Assembly: GCA_029834535.1 (NCBI GenBank)
Contig: JAQMWT010000025.1
Span: 62,001 to 126,000, forward strand
From: Chrysophaeum taylorii
Taxonomy: Eukaryota; Sar; Pelagophyceae; Pelagomonadales; Pelagomonadaceae
Length of the DNA stretch: 64,000 nt
Direction: 5' to 3'
In this document: positions 54,465 to 64,000 of the stretch, piece by piece
Layout: each line of letters begins with the position of its first letter
Numbering within the stretch: position 1 is the stretch's first letter
Notes under the pieces: generated by a model
What the model was told of the DNA's origin: nothing
The model's database searches: none
The model's input: the letters and a program-made list of their open reading frames with translations, nothing else
Made by a program: the position numbers and the translations under genes

Positions 54465-54797
54465 ATGCGTCGCGCGCTCTTGCTCCTCGCCTCGGCGAAA
54501 TCGCTCGCGCCGACGAGATACTGGGCGCTCCGGTATACGTACGTCGAAGGCATGCTCGAGAAGCGAGCGCCCTATCGCGCCGCACATCTCGAAGGCCTCC
54601 AGCGCCTTGGCGAGATGTGCGCGCTCGGCGGCGCCTTCAACGACCCCTGCGACGGCGCCGTCGTCCTTTTCCAGAATTGCACCAAGGACGAGGTCATTGC
54701 CTTCGCCGAGGCCGACCCCTACGTCATCAACGGCCTCGTTCCGACCTGGTCGGTGTCGGAGTATGTCGCAGTCGTCGGTGCGCTCAAACCCGAGTAG
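54465..54797 (+). CDS. YCII-related domain protein, 110 aa
   Basis: Single exon with ATG at 54465 and tandem TAG-TAG stops. The protein follows the YciI pattern: Y-V-E-G-M-L-E-K-R-A-P-Y-R-A-A-H-L (residues about 26-42), G-A-V-V-L-F, then F-A-E-A-D-P-Y-V-I-N-G-L-V (residues about 80-92), and W-S-V-S-E-Y near the end. YCII proteins are small ferredoxin-fold enzymes or ligand binders of mostly unknown reaction; the conserved His and Asp (H-L and D-P-Y) are present. The first 18 residues are basic and hydrophobic and could target mitochondria. The next gene starts 43 bp downstream on the same strand. Confidence 0.85.
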   Translation: MRRALLLLASAKSLAPTRYWALRYTYVEGMLEKRAPYRAAHLEGLQRLGEMCALGGAFNDPCDGAVVLFQNCTKDEVIAFAEADPYVINGLVPTWSVSEYVAVVGALKPE

Positions 54798-54802
54798 TAG
54801 AA

Positions 54803-54814
54803 ACCCTAATCCTC
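54803..54814 (+). promoter_or_regulatory. ACCCTAATCC / telo-box-like motif in a 43-bp intergenic gap
   Basis: aaaccctaatcc lies between two same-strand genes, followed by cccttac. AAACCCTAA equals the plant telo-box; the placement 26 bp before the ATG at 54840 suggests a promoter function. Confidence 0.4.
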
Positions 54815-54839
54815 AAACCCTTACAACCGTTAGACGTCG

Positions 54840-56384
54840 ATGCGACGATACGCCAACTGGTCTCCGGCGGCTATCTTCGGCGAGGGAAAAAGGAAGCGAT
54901 GGGCAGCGCGGGTTGTGCAGCTGTGGTGGGTTTCGCGGCGGGAGGCGAAAGCGCGTCGGCGGGCAAGGGAAATGCAGCGTCGTCTGCGGATAATGGCTGC
55001 AACGGCCCTCGCAACCGCGTGGCGGGCGCGCGCCGGGAGACTCAACCTGGCTGAGAGGGAGAGACGGGCGCTCGTCATCGACCGTCTAGCCCGCGGCCAT
55101 CTTAGCCGACGACGAGCTCGAGAATCACGGCACGCAGCGGTGTGCATTCAGCGTTTGGGCCGCGGGCGTATTGCCCGACAACGCGCCGAGCGTCAGCTAG
55201 AAGCTGCGTTAAGAATTAGTCGGGTAGCCAAAGGACATCTCGGCCGAGCCAAGCACGAGAGACACAGGCAGCGCGCGGCGCTCGTCATCGACCGTCTGGC
55301 CCGCGGCCATCTTAGCCGACGACGAGCTCGAGAATCACGGCACGCAGCTGTGTGCATTCAGCGTTTGGGCCGCGGGCGTATTGCCCGGCAACGCGCCAAG
55401 CGTCAGCTAGAAGCTGCGTTAAGAATTAGTCGGGTAGCCAAAGGACATCTCGGCCGAGCCAAGCACGAGAGACACAGGCAGCGCGCGGCGCTCGTCATCG
55501 ACCGTCTGGCCCGCGGCCATCTCTGCCGACGACGAGCTCGAGAATCACGGCACGCAGCGGTGTGCATTCAGGGTTTGGGCCGCGGGCGTATTGCTCGGCA
55601 ACGCGCCGAGCGTCAGCTAGAAGCTGCGTTAAAAATTAGTCGGGTAGCCAAAGGACATCTCGGCCGAGCCAAGCACGAGAGACACAGGCAGCGCGCGGCG
55701 CTCGTCATCGACCGTCTGGCCCGCGGCCATCTCTGCCGACGACGAGCTTTCATGGCTCGACGAAACGAGCATGCAGCGTTGGTCATCGACCGTCTGGCCC
55801 GCGGCCATCTCTGCCGACAACAAAAGGCCCAGAGAGAACGAGCGGCGTTGGTCATCGACCGCGTGAGCCGAGGGCACGCTCGCCGACGACGAGCGCGCGT
55901 CGAAGTTAGGGCAACGGTGGTTATCCAAGGGCTCGCGCGCGGGCGGCGTTGCCGACGGGCGGCAGTAGAGGCGCGCGTCGCGGCGATGGTCCTCGGGCGC
56001 GTGGGTCGCGGCGCCCTCGGGCGCAGCGTCGCGCGCACCGCGCGACACTTGGCTCGGATGCGGTTCCGATGTCGGAACTGTGGCGCCGTCGAACCGACGG
56101 GCGAGTACTGCAAACGGTGTGGCTACCGCCGTCCGCCGCGAGAAGATGCCGACCTCTATCTCCCGGGACCCCCCAGACTCCCGAGGCGACGCCTCTCGTT
56201 GCCAACCCCCGAATTGGTTTCGCCGTCGGGCCGCGACCACCCGACGGGCACGCTGTTAAATCGGGGACTAAAAGTGGCGGCTAAGACCGCCCTCCGCGCG
56301 CAGCAGCTCGAACACCCGACCCGGCTCCTTCGACCAGCATACCGACGGTCGAGCTTCGACGCCAACAGCCGCCCCTTGTTGTGA
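54840..56384 (+). CDS. multi-IQ-motif protein with C-terminal zinc ribbon, 514 aa
   Basis: Single frame from ATG 54840. Residues about 75-400 consist of IQ-like motifs (V-I-D-R-L-A-R-G-H-L-x-R-R-R and C-I-Q-R-L-G-R-G-R-I-A-R) that bind calmodulin-type light chains. In most of them the signature I-Q is I-D, with the R-G-x-x-x-R half retained. DNA 55071-55700 contains three exact-period 210-bp units (70 aa, three IQ-like motifs each), followed by shorter degenerate ones. A zinc ribbon C-R-N-C-x9-C-K-R-C lies at about residues 407-423, then a Pro/Arg-rich tail. The gene ends 4 bp from a convergent gene. Likely a calmodulin-binding structural or cytoskeletal protein; precise role unknown. Confidence 0.85.
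   Translation: MRRYANWSPAAIFGEGKRKRWAARVVQLWWVSRREAKARRRAREMQRRLRIMAATALATAWRARAGRLNLAERERRALVIDRLARGHLSRRRARESRHAAVCIQRLGRGRIARQRAERQLEAALRISRVAKGHLGRAKHERHRQRAALVIDRLARGHLSRRRARESRHAAVCIQRLGRGRIARQRAKRQLEAALRISRVAKGHLGRAKHERHRQRAALVIDRLARGHLCRRRARESRHAAVCIQGLGRGRIARQRAERQLEAALKISRVAKGHLGRAKHERHRQRAALVIDRLARGHLCRRRAFMARRNEHAALVIDRLARGHLCRQQKAQRERAALVIDRVSRGHARRRRARVEVRATVVIQGLARGRRCRRAAVEARVAAMVLGRVGRGALGRSVARTARHLARMRFRCRNCGAVEPTGEYCKRCGYRRPPREDADLYLPGPPRLPRRRLSLPTPELVSPSGRDHPTGTLLNRGLKVAAKTALRAQQLEHPTRLLRPAYRRSSFDANSRPLL
55071..55700 (+). repeat. in-frame tandem repeat, 3 x 210 bp, in the IQ gene
   Basis: ctcgtcatcgaccgtct begins at 55071, 55281, 55491 and 55701, exact 210-bp steps, with very few differences between units. 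Confidence 0.95.
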
Positions 56385-56387
56385 TCT

Positions 56388-56840
56388 TCAAACGCCGTCG
56401 TAAGAGTAGTTCGCGGCCTCGGAGTTGGCCATCGAGCTGCCGTCTGGACACGCGGCAAGCGGCATCTCTTGAAAACTGTCACGACGCTCCATAGACCGCG
56501 CCCCGCCGTGCGAACATATCGCCAAAAACAACGTGTCGTCGGAAAATTTGAACCGCGCTCCCTCGAGGAGGAGGAGGAGGAGGAGGAGGTCAAATCCATT
56601 TCGACGTAACGTCTCAAACTGGCGACGGACGCGACAATTGGTCGTCAACACCGTTCCTGGACGATCCGTGCGTGATCCCCTGCGCAGTTGCTCACAACGC
56701 GCGACGACCGCCGCGCCATCATCCGAGCCAAATCCTTGGACAGTATCGCAGACGCTCATCCCGATCTCGTCGCAGCTTGCCTCGATACGAGCGACGATCC
56801 ATGATCCGTCGACGAAGCAATACGAGTCGCTACTGTTGTC
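56388..56840 (-). CDS. unrecognised protein, tail-to-tail with IQ gene (C-terminal exon at least)
   Basis: Open frame on the minus strand; an ATG lies at 56759 (123 aa to stop), but coding-like sequence continues upstream in frame to about 56840 (D-S-Y-C-F-V-D-G-S-W-I-V-A-R-I-E-A-S-C-D-E-I-G) before a stop, so the true start may be in an upstream exon. A poly-Leu run (eight residues) is encoded by the gga repeat at about 56563-56588. The C-terminus reads F-K-F-S-D-D-T-L-F-L-A-I-C-S-H-G. The stop is 4 bp from that of the IQ gene, matching the convergent pair at 30704/30716. No family assigned. Confidence 0.5.
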   Translation of the reverse strand, partial: DNSSDSYCFVDGSWIVARIEASCDEIGMSVCDTVQGFGSDDGAAVVARCEQLRRGSRTDRPGTVLTTNCRVRRQFETLRRNGFDLLLLLLLLEGARFKFSDDTLFLAICSHGGARSMERRDSFQEMPLAACPDGSSMANSEAANYSYDGV

Positions 56841-57270
56841 AACTGGGGGGTGGTCCCAACATCACAAACGAAAAACTCTCGCAACGCCGAACGCAACGCC
56901 TCCAGCACATGCCAGCAACCTGAAGCAGGCCCGTACGCCAGCTTCCTCTAGCGAGCGTACGCGCGGGCGGCAAAAAAAAAAAAACGGCCAAGTTTTTACA
57001 TATCTGAGGAGAAGCTGCATCGGACCCCCTACGCACTGAATGATTGAGAGATAAATTCATACCTTTTGATCTCATCTACAGCGCGAAGGGCACCGAGATG
57101 GTGGAACAGGTGGTTGTACTCGTCAAATGCCGGGCGCACCGCGCGTCAATCATCCAACTTGTACTCGAGTCCAAAGGATCCCGCAATAGACGATCACGTG
57201 CAACACTCTTCCAAGGCTGTGTAAGAATAGTCACCTGTTTTTTTTGAGGTCAGCAAATTAACCGCAATCA
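56841..57270. other. no recognised feature
   Basis: A poly-A run (about 56971-56983) and no convincing ORF. Upstream exons of the preceding minus-strand gene could lie here. Confidence 0.3.
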
Positions 57271-57274
57271 GGAG

Positions 57275-57620
57275 GACTTGCGATCCCAGCTCGAAGACAC
57301 AGATGTCAGTCGAGTGGATGAGGTGCTACTCGCGCGTGGTTCGTTGTCCCAGCAACAACAACAACGGTCCCGACATTTAAGAAGAGACTGGTTGGTGACA
57401 CACAGGCTTTGTGCACCTGATGGCCGATTCTCGAGTTGGAGGGCACTTGACATTTCTACGTGGTTGTTGCCTCTTCAAGACGCTCTAATATCAACAGCCA
57501 CCCTCCCTGGAACATGTGATGCCCTCGACCCCTCTAGTCGATTCGCAAAGTCTCTCTCTCTCTCGGATTCTGGGATCCCGAATGCGGTGATCCGCAGGAA
57601 AAAAACAATGCGGGGTTTGT
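57275..57620. repeat. diverged repeat homologous to 21230-21640
   Basis: Matching blocks include ggcacttgacat...tacgtggttg..., ccctcc..gaacatgtgatg, and cgattcgcaaag..ctctc..ctctcggattctgggatcc against the corresponding phrases at 21390-21545, in the same order and orientation. Identity is moderate, so both are old. Family not recognised. Confidence 0.55.
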
Positions 57621-59300
57621 ACACACACCTGGTGGTTACTTAATGAACGAACAACCTGGGGAAATTTCATTTAATCCTGTTGATATGGAAGGGAGTTCCA
57701 TGAACAGCCACGAATCGAATCCTGTTGATGGAACGGAGTTCCATCATTAACCAAAACGACCGGCCAAGTATCTTTGCGGGCGACCGTCCTGACCGTTAAA
57801 TGGAATGTTTGAGCAAGTTTCCAACAACGAAAGGTCCAAAAATTCCGAAGAAATGATGGCGACGCCTTAGGATTTCTCGGACCAGCGACGGCGTCTCGTG
57901 TTTAAAGAGCGGCGCGATCGCGAGAGAACACACCACACCAAAGATGCCGACGCCTCAGGAACTCGCGCACCGACGACGGCGTCTCCTCGAAAATGACCGG
58001 CGTATTAATCGCATTCGACTCCCTCGAAAAAGAGCGAAGCGAGAGACACGCGCGGCTCGCGCGGCACCGCCAGAGCGAAGCTGAGAAGCAGCAGAAACGC
58101 CGCAACCTCGACGCCGACCAGAAACGCCAGCGTCGTGCTGGCGCGCTGCCTGACGAGAGCGCCGTGCTAGCGGGCGCGGGAGAAGGAAACGGAACGCGAG
58201 CGGGCGCGAGAGCGTCGGGCGGCAGACAAGCACGAGGATCCCGCGAAGAAAGCGGCGCGGTGTCGTCGTGGTCGCGACGAGCAACGGGCGGAGCGACACA
58301 AAGAGCTTCGAGATGATGATCCCGTGGGCTTGGAGCATCTTTGCGACTGCGATGCCAGCGCCGCTCTTCGCTTGGCTCGAATAATCGCCGATTGACTTTG
58401 AAGAAGACGACGACGACGACGACGACGACAAAACGGAGGACGACGAGGAGAGCGCCGTGCCCGTCGTCGACGAGCCGACGCGCAACAAGGACGTGTTCGG
58501 AAGACGACGCGCAGCTGCGCGACGTACGAGTTAGTCTGGCGAGGGAGCGCGGACGAATACGAGATCACTGCCGCCAAGCCCGAGGGCGGCGCCTACGAGA
58601 ACGGGCAACGACCGGAAGGCTTGACGACGGTGCTCCTCGACGAGCACAGCTTTCGCCACAGTCGCTGGGACTTGGTTCGGAGGCCCGCCCTGAACGCGAA
58701 GAGGGACGAGGTGACGCGGCGTACCCGGGGTTGCGAGTTCCGGCAAATGCAACCCGGGGTGCGGCGCCAAGGCACGAAGATCGCGAAAAAAAAAGGCGTC
58801 GAACTCGTCGTCGGCGGCGCGCACTCGAACCACGACCAGACCAGCACCACCAAGAGAGGAGTCCCGCGTCGCGTAAGCGGGCCCGTCGAGCCCTACTTCT
58901 CGGGAAAATCAAAAAAATCCGCGTTCTCGCGAAATCCGCGACTCTCTTATCGAGCAAGGCTGGCTTCATCTCGGAAACTGAGTTCGCGCTGGACAAAAAC
59001 AAAAACAACAACCGCCAGATTTTCGTGGCCTTCCTCCGCCGCCGCCGCCGCCGGAAGCGCCTGAAAAATCTCAAGAACGCCAAGAATTCTAGCAGCGGCG
59101 GCGGCTCCGACGAATCCACCGACGAGATGATCGACTGACTGATGATTGAAAGGCGCGAGAAGAAAAAAATTGGGTCGCGTCAACCACCCGACGTGGAAAA
59201 GTAAGCGCATTGCTGTGCCTCAAACCTTTAACGTCCCTAAAGGTTTCGCCCTTGGTTCCTTCCTTCCTTAAGAGCAGGCGACGGGAGCCTACTTCGGGTG
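57621..59300 (+). pseudogene. decayed charged-protein region, unknown
   Basis: A short duplication aatcctgttgat(at)gga..ggagttccat occurs at about 57676-57745, and another (tc/gcaccagcgacggcgtctc) at about 57880 and 57970. From 57944 several plus-strand frames in succession encode Arg/Glu-rich coiled coil, an Asp run (58405-58430), then about 58520-58760 a natural-looking stretch (V-L-L-D-E-H-S-F-R-H-S-R-W-D-L-V-R-R). Frame changes occur, and no family is recognised. Could be a broken gene or an element. Confidence 0.3.
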
Positions 59301-59509
59301 CGAAGATTCTTGAGGCGACGGGAGCCTCAAGAAAGCGTTGCTGCTGACACGTGCAGAATTGGACGTTCCCCGAGCATGCGGAGAAAATGCTGCGCGTCTT
59401 TCGAACTTGGGGACGACGACTGCGGACGTCGGTGGAGCTCCGCGCTTCTCGTCTTACGGTGGCGCCGAGCGAGGAACACGTGTCGCTGCTGCGGTTGTCG
59501 GCCCAGTGC

Positions 59510-60009
59510 CTATCGAGAGACATACCTTCGAATCGCTTCGTTCGCGGTCTTGAGATGCGATTCCTCCACGAGGTCCTTGCCGCTCTCGAAGAGCTCGTCG
59601 CCGCCGAAGTGGATACCTCTCGCCCCTCGCAATGCTGTGTCAATCGCGCGGCTGGGCGATGGCCGACCGGTTCCTGGGGATACGAGCTGGTGCGGAGAAT
59701 CATCGAGGACCGTCGTGGAGCGAGCCGCCGCCGCCGCCAAGGCCCTCCCGGCTGCCGGTAGGGCATCCAGAATCTCGCCAGCCGTGACCCCTCCAGCAGC
59801 TCGTCGAGGTGGCGGTAGGCAACGAAGTCGGCGAAGAACAGTGGGAGTCGCTGTCGACCGTTGAGCGCGCCAACCTCGTCAAGGTCTATCACGCGAAGTT
59901 CTCGGTCTCGCGCGTCGTCGTGTTCGAAGCCAAGCTCCTCGAGGATCTGCTTAAAGACTCGCTCGAGCACCACCTCCTCGCTGAACGAGATAATCCGTGT
60001 ACACTGCAT
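59510..60009 (-). pseudogene. possible minus-strand coding remnant, unknown
   Basis: ATG at 60009 opens a frame with natural composition (I-S-F-S-E-E-V-V-L-E-R-V-F-K-Q-I-L, L-P-L-F-F-A-D-F-V-A-Y) to about 59700, and a second frame (F-G-G-D-E-L-F-E-S-G-K-D-L) continues to 59510. The opposite strand is also open with coding-like codons (59351-59761 and 59809-60213), so strand is uncertain. Confidence 0.3.
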
Positions 60010-60213
60010 CCAGGGGATTCGGCCACGAGCTTCGGCTCGTCGCCATCAACCAAGGCCGTCGAAGTTTTAAGGAGGTGTACTCGAGCGGAAAATATCGCCG
60101 CAGATCCTTCGACGCCGTCCTCAAACAGAATCCCAGCAATGTCGCACGGTGCGCCAGATCTTTCTGACGATGCCGCCGGTGGCGAAACGCCGCGAGCTTC
60201 AACCAAGGTGTAG

Positions 60214-62060
60214 TGCCCTCAAGAAAGTTCTTCGTCTCGGAATATTCTCACAAATAAGGTCCAGCAGACGATGGAAGGCGGTAAAACAACTGCGGCGGAG
60301 GAGCCTGCCAGCTGGTCTATGCAGGCAGCACCAAGGCGGAACCATCACCCCGGCGCATCCCGAATCTCGAGACGAGACGCCCTAGTCCGTTGCCTTGCCT
60401 GGAGAGAGCAAGATCTGCGCGGAACTCAAGTTCAGCCGTCGAACCAGACAGCCGCGTCCTTCCTCGACCAGACGAGGGTGCTGGAGCTCACGCAGGTCCC
60501 CTCGGACAACCACGTCAGCCGCAACGAGTCAACGTGGTGCCGCCTGGACCGGGGCATCTTCTTTGAACCATCTAATTCTGGCCGTGCGTTCTATGGGATC
60601 CGCCTCGGTTAAATCCACCACCGCTGGTATTGGAGCACTCCAAACCGTTCGCATCAGCTCCTTCTCCAAGGTTGTTGGGACCAAGCAGACGCCGGGCAAT
60701 CGGCCCACGTTCGTCCTGCACTCGCTGCCGGCGGTCGGCGAGAAGGACCTGCTGACCATCAAGGACGCGGTCTTTAAGTCAAAGCTGTCGTGCGTCATCA
60801 TCATCGCGAGGTAAAGCCGAAGAGGAGGAAGAGTGACGCGCCACGCGTTCGGATCACTGACGGGTATGAATCGCCCGATGACCTCCTGGGCAGGAGTCCT
60901 GACGAGCGCAGGAGCGCCGAGAACCCAGTTATCGCCAAGCAGGACGCGGAGCTTTTGGGAACGGCTAAGTCGTCGGCGAGGAAATCTTCGCGGAGGAGGC
61001 CAGGCCAGGCCAGGCCAGGCCAGGCCAGGCCAGGCCAGCCAGCCGCCTCGTCGGATGCGACTTGAAGAAGAAGAAGAAGAAGCAATGCGGGAAGATGATG
61101 TGCGCGAGGCGGCCGCCCCTACGAGAAAGTCGGAACAACAACAACGTTGAAGTTCTTTCTTCGGTGGTTGACATTGCAGGAAAAAAATCTGATAAGCGAA
61201 ACTGTCAGCAAAAAATCGAGGTAACAATAGCGACAAAAGTGCCTGGGAAGAGTTGCGTTAGGCGATTGTTGCCACCGAGAATCATCGCAGCGGGGCAAAG
61301 ATAGCGGGAATACAGGCTGGGGTGGTATACATGATGGCGGTGTACCAGACGTCTGATGATGATGAGAACGTGGCCTCTGGGCCACCAAAGATATGGTGCA
61401 CGACGATGGTCGGAGTCGACAGAATCAAAAACAGTCGTGAAGAGGTTTGATGATGCGAACGTGGGTGTTTGGTTGTTGTGGCGCGAGCAAGTTGCCATGA
61501 TGGGCACGACCGCGTCCTGTACGCGAAGATGGAAGACTTCTTACGCGCCAGCGTTTGTAAGGAAGGAACGAACGAACACGGGGAGACCAGGCTGCTGTAT
61601 GCCAGCCTGCTGTGGCAGATAAGAAAGTGGCCCTTCCCAAGAACGAAGTTGCCATCCATGTGGGCCAACTTTTTTTGAGGAGCAAGCGGCGATATCGCCA
61701 TCCTCGAAATAAAGCAGAAGTTGACGATAGTGACAAAACAGTGGTGGCACGTCGTAAGAACGTTGCAGATAGCGTCGTCGCAGCGACACGTAATAAGAAC
61801 AGTGCAGCAAAAAAGTCTTTTTTTCGATTGTCTCCAATCATCATCCAAGTCTTCGCCGACCACGTAATAATTATCGCGACTTTCGCACTACCCGGCTTTC
61901 AGAAGACGCCCGCTGCTGGACCTATGCTCCCTCCTCGTGGCTGGCGAGCACTATCTGTAGATTCGCTTCGCTTCTCACACAACTTTTGTTGTTGTTGTTG
62001 TTGTTGTTGGTGTCCTGGACTCGAGGCCTCGTTCCTATCTACAAGCTATTATATTTTTTT
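60214..62060. other. no recognised gene
   Basis: Plus-strand open stretches at about 60560-60815 (S-K-V-V-G-T-K-Q-T-P-G-N-R-P) and 60815-61000 (D-G-Y-E-S-P-D-D-L-L-G-R-S-P) look coding but are of unknown family. A (CCAGG)n run is at about 60998-61038 and a gaa run at about 61064-61082. The rest (to 62060) is AT-richer, with a (TTG)n run at about 61985-62010. Confidence 0.3.
60998..61038. repeat. (CCAGG)n microsatellite
   Basis: About eight pentanucleotide units. Confidence 0.9.
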
Positions 62061-63694
62061 TCAAATACAGGTGAATTCAACTTCCCGGAATTGGCGGAAC
62101 TGGTTTGTGATTGCGAGGGTCGCTTTTAGACCAGCGACGAAACTAGGGTCGACGACTTGAACATCCGTGCGCTGCCAGTGCGGAAGCCACTCGAACGTGC
62201 CCGTTACGGCGTTCGCGACGTAAGAGCCGGCGTGCTTCTCGTTTTGCTTGAAAATGTTTTGCGTCGCGAAGGAGAGACGACTATTCGCACACTTTACGTC
62301 GTAGACGAGCGGACGAACGTAAAATCTCTCGGCGCTGTACATTTTCCACCCGTCCAAGACACTTCTGGTGCAGACGTCCTCGTCGCAGCCGTCGCCGAAA
62401 ATTTCCAATTGCCACGCGACCGCGCGGGTTTTCGTAATCTCCATCACCCGAACGTCAGCGCTTCCGGTTTCGTTCGTCAATTTCGTCGGCCACCAGTTGG
62501 TCAACGCGTTCCCCGACGGGAGGCGGTCGTTATCGCCGAAAACTTCGGAATACCCAGGAAATTCGTATTCCCAGACGACACGAGCTTCGGAGTTTTCCCA
62601 CTTCAAAACGACAGCTTTGGAATTGTTGTTGGTTTCGTAATTGTTGTCGAAGAGGTAGAAGTAGCCGTCGCCGAAGTATTCGGCGTTGTGCTGTCCGTAG
62701 AACAGACTCGAACGACGGTTGCCTTCTTTGTCAAAAAGTTTCACGCTCCCGCCTTCGCCGATGATCGTTTTTTCGGCAGTGCTCCTGTCGTACCAGACGA
62801 TGTTGCTCGCCGACCGGTCGCTCAACACGATCGCGTCGTCTAATACTTGCGCGTGGTTGATGTCGCCAGAAGTGATGTCGTAGGTCGCTTCTTCTTTTTC
62901 GCCGCCGTATAGTAGAACGCCTTCGTAGGTCGGGACCCAGATCGAGCCGTCGTCCCACTGCGCGTCGTGCGAATTCACTTTTTGATCGGAAAATTTCTCC
63001 AATTTTCCTCCTGCCTCCCAGTGCCACAGGTAATTGTGACCAAATTCGTCGTAATCTTCGTTGCTGCTCACAAGAAACGTTTTCGGGTTCACGGGCTTGA
63101 ACCTACACCCACCAGGATTCGATTCGATTCACAACAACAACAACAGTCGGCCACGACGACCAACCAACACGCGGGCTTTTGATTATTCCTCGATTGATTC
63201 GCGAGCAGCAGCAGCAGCAGCAGCAGCAGCAGGCTCGATTCCTTCACAAGAGGCGGCCTCCTCGACAAACACTTGGCTCGATTGCTTGATTCGCAACTCG
63301 CACAACAACTACTCACGCGTCAAAGTGCGTTCGCGTGAGGCCAGGATCGAGGACCGAAACGAGTTCCCCGGTCAACGAAACGACGCAGAGATAACAAACT
63401 TCTTCGGAATACAACGCAAACCCGACGTAGCCCTCGGCGGCTTGCGGCCCGATCTCTCCGTGGGTCAGATCGCTCACCGTGAACTTGAGCTCGCGCGGCG
63501 CCTAATCGCGACGCTTTAGCGCGTCTCACTACTACATTGCGCACCTTTTTGTGCGTCCCCGCGGCCCTGATGAACTCGCGCCTGTCCACGACCACCTCGC
63601 GCAGCAGGGGCGCCGACCTCTTGTTAGAAACAACCAACGCCACCAACACGGCCCCGCCGACGCACGCAATCAGACGCACGCGAAACCCAACCAT
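62061..63694 (-). CDS. arylsulfotransferase (ASST)-like protein, three exons, 452 aa
   Basis: Joined exons 63694-63545, 63483-63317 and 63102-62061 give 453 codons with stop. Introns are 63484-63544 (61 bp, phase 0) and 63103-63316 (214 bp, phase 2), both GT-AG; the splice joins H-F-D-A to F-K-P-V-N-P-K. Residues about 7-23 are a hydrophobic signal or anchor segment. Family features of the Arylsulfotransferase_2 beta-propeller: N-Y-L-W-H-W-E, H-D-A-Q-W-D-D-G-S-I, I-N-H-A-Q-V-L-D-D-A-I-V-L-S-D-R, Y-G-Q-H-N-A-E-Y and G-D-N-D-R-L-P-S-G-N-A-L. Bacterial ASST transfers sulfate between phenols; eukaryotic algal members are uncharacterised, so substrate is unknown. The second intron contains a (CTG)n run. 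Confidence 0.88.
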
Positions 63695-63715
63695 AACAAT
63701 CTTGCCACTAAGTGA

Positions 63716-63723
63716 AGGGTAAG
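63716..63723 (-). promoter_or_regulatory. CTTACCCT motif upstream of ASST-like gene
   Basis: Minus-strand cttaccct lies 21 bp before the ATG at 63694, matching the motif found upstream of four other genes here. Confidence 0.45.
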
Positions 63724-64000
63724 CGAGTCTTCATATTCCTTCCGCCCCTCCTCTATACAGCCGCATGGGGGTAAGGAGGGCCTGCGGGGGCAAAAGCAGA
63801 GAGGCTGTGCGAGAGAGGGAGGGTGAGCGAGGGGCACTCTCTCTTTCTCTCTCTCTCTCTCGGCATCAGAGTGCGCGGAGCGGCTGCGGCGCTTACTGCG
63901 CTGAGTAAGCAGCGCTTCAAATTCCGGTTAGTAACGGAGCCGCCATGTCCCGCCTCGCCGGCCTGGCATATCCTCGCAGCTCCCTCGCTTCCGCGGAGGC
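63724..64000. other. intergenic, GA/CT-rich
   Basis: A gagaga/ctctct-rich stretch at about 63815-63862 and GC-rich sequence beyond. No ORF seen before the window ends. Confidence 0.4.

Noticed and set aside
1-64000. tRNA or rRNA genes
   Set aside because: I looked for the T-loop box (GGTTCGANTCC) and found no convincing cloverleaf; a tRNA scan would be needed to exclude them fully.

Overview
The window is nuclear DNA of a microbial eukaryote, most likely a photosynthetic stramenopile (pelagophyte-like). The evidence is: an AMPK beta subunit; very short introns that I could place exactly in two genes (42, 43, 61 and 214 bp, one of them GC-AG); intergenic gaps of 4 to 43 bp; an OPR-type (organelle RNA-binding) repeat pseudogene; and a pogo-like transposase of a kind I associate with algal stramenopile genomes. 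The lineage is an inference from gene content, not something measured.

Layout. 1-5.9 kb is the decayed 3' part of a Ty1/copia element followed by an extra ORF. 7.8-11.3 kb is a large intact, intronless TPR-CHAT (caspase-like) gene on the minus strand. 11.6-16.8 kb is a transposon graveyard: three LINE 3' ends with (TTAG)n tails, a 1.6-kb piece of an unusual Ty3/gypsy element, and the 3' part of a Helitron helicase. 17.4-18.3 kb is a U-box/LRR gene. 18.3-24.9 kb is mostly unrecognised or decayed DNA, with an AT-rich repeat block and an OPR pseudogene. 24.9-31.5 kb holds a 1913-aa repetitive coiled-coil gene facing an AMPK beta gene. 31.9-33.4 kb is a broken pogo-like transposase. 35.1-38.8 kb has a secreted LamG protein and a P-loop/zinc-motif protein. 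42.4-53.3 kb is a 10.9-kb Ty3/gypsy element with both LTRs. 53.4-54.4 kb is a second Helitron fragment. 54.4-56.8 kb is a tight cluster (YCII-like, multi-IQ protein, unrecognised tail-to-tail gene). 62.0-63.7 kb is a three-exon arylsulfotransferase-like gene.

The most unusual content is in the Ty3/gypsy family. Between protease and reverse transcriptase, both the full-length copy and the fragment at 12 kb encode a domain with the ordered motifs of a C5 cytosine DNA methyltransferase: F-G-G-I-G-G, then P-P-C, then a W-x-I-E motif, then an R-rich motif VIII-like segment. This looks like a DNA methyltransferase captured by a retrotransposon. The second notable item is the lone TPR-CHAT gene, which keeps its His/Cys dyad.

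Several host genes and the gypsy LTR share a CTTACCCT(N)ATCC-like motif close upstream of their starts, a candidate core promoter element. Reading frames of host genes are clean, so the many frame breaks in the mobile elements are probably real decay (or recoding) rather than assembly error.
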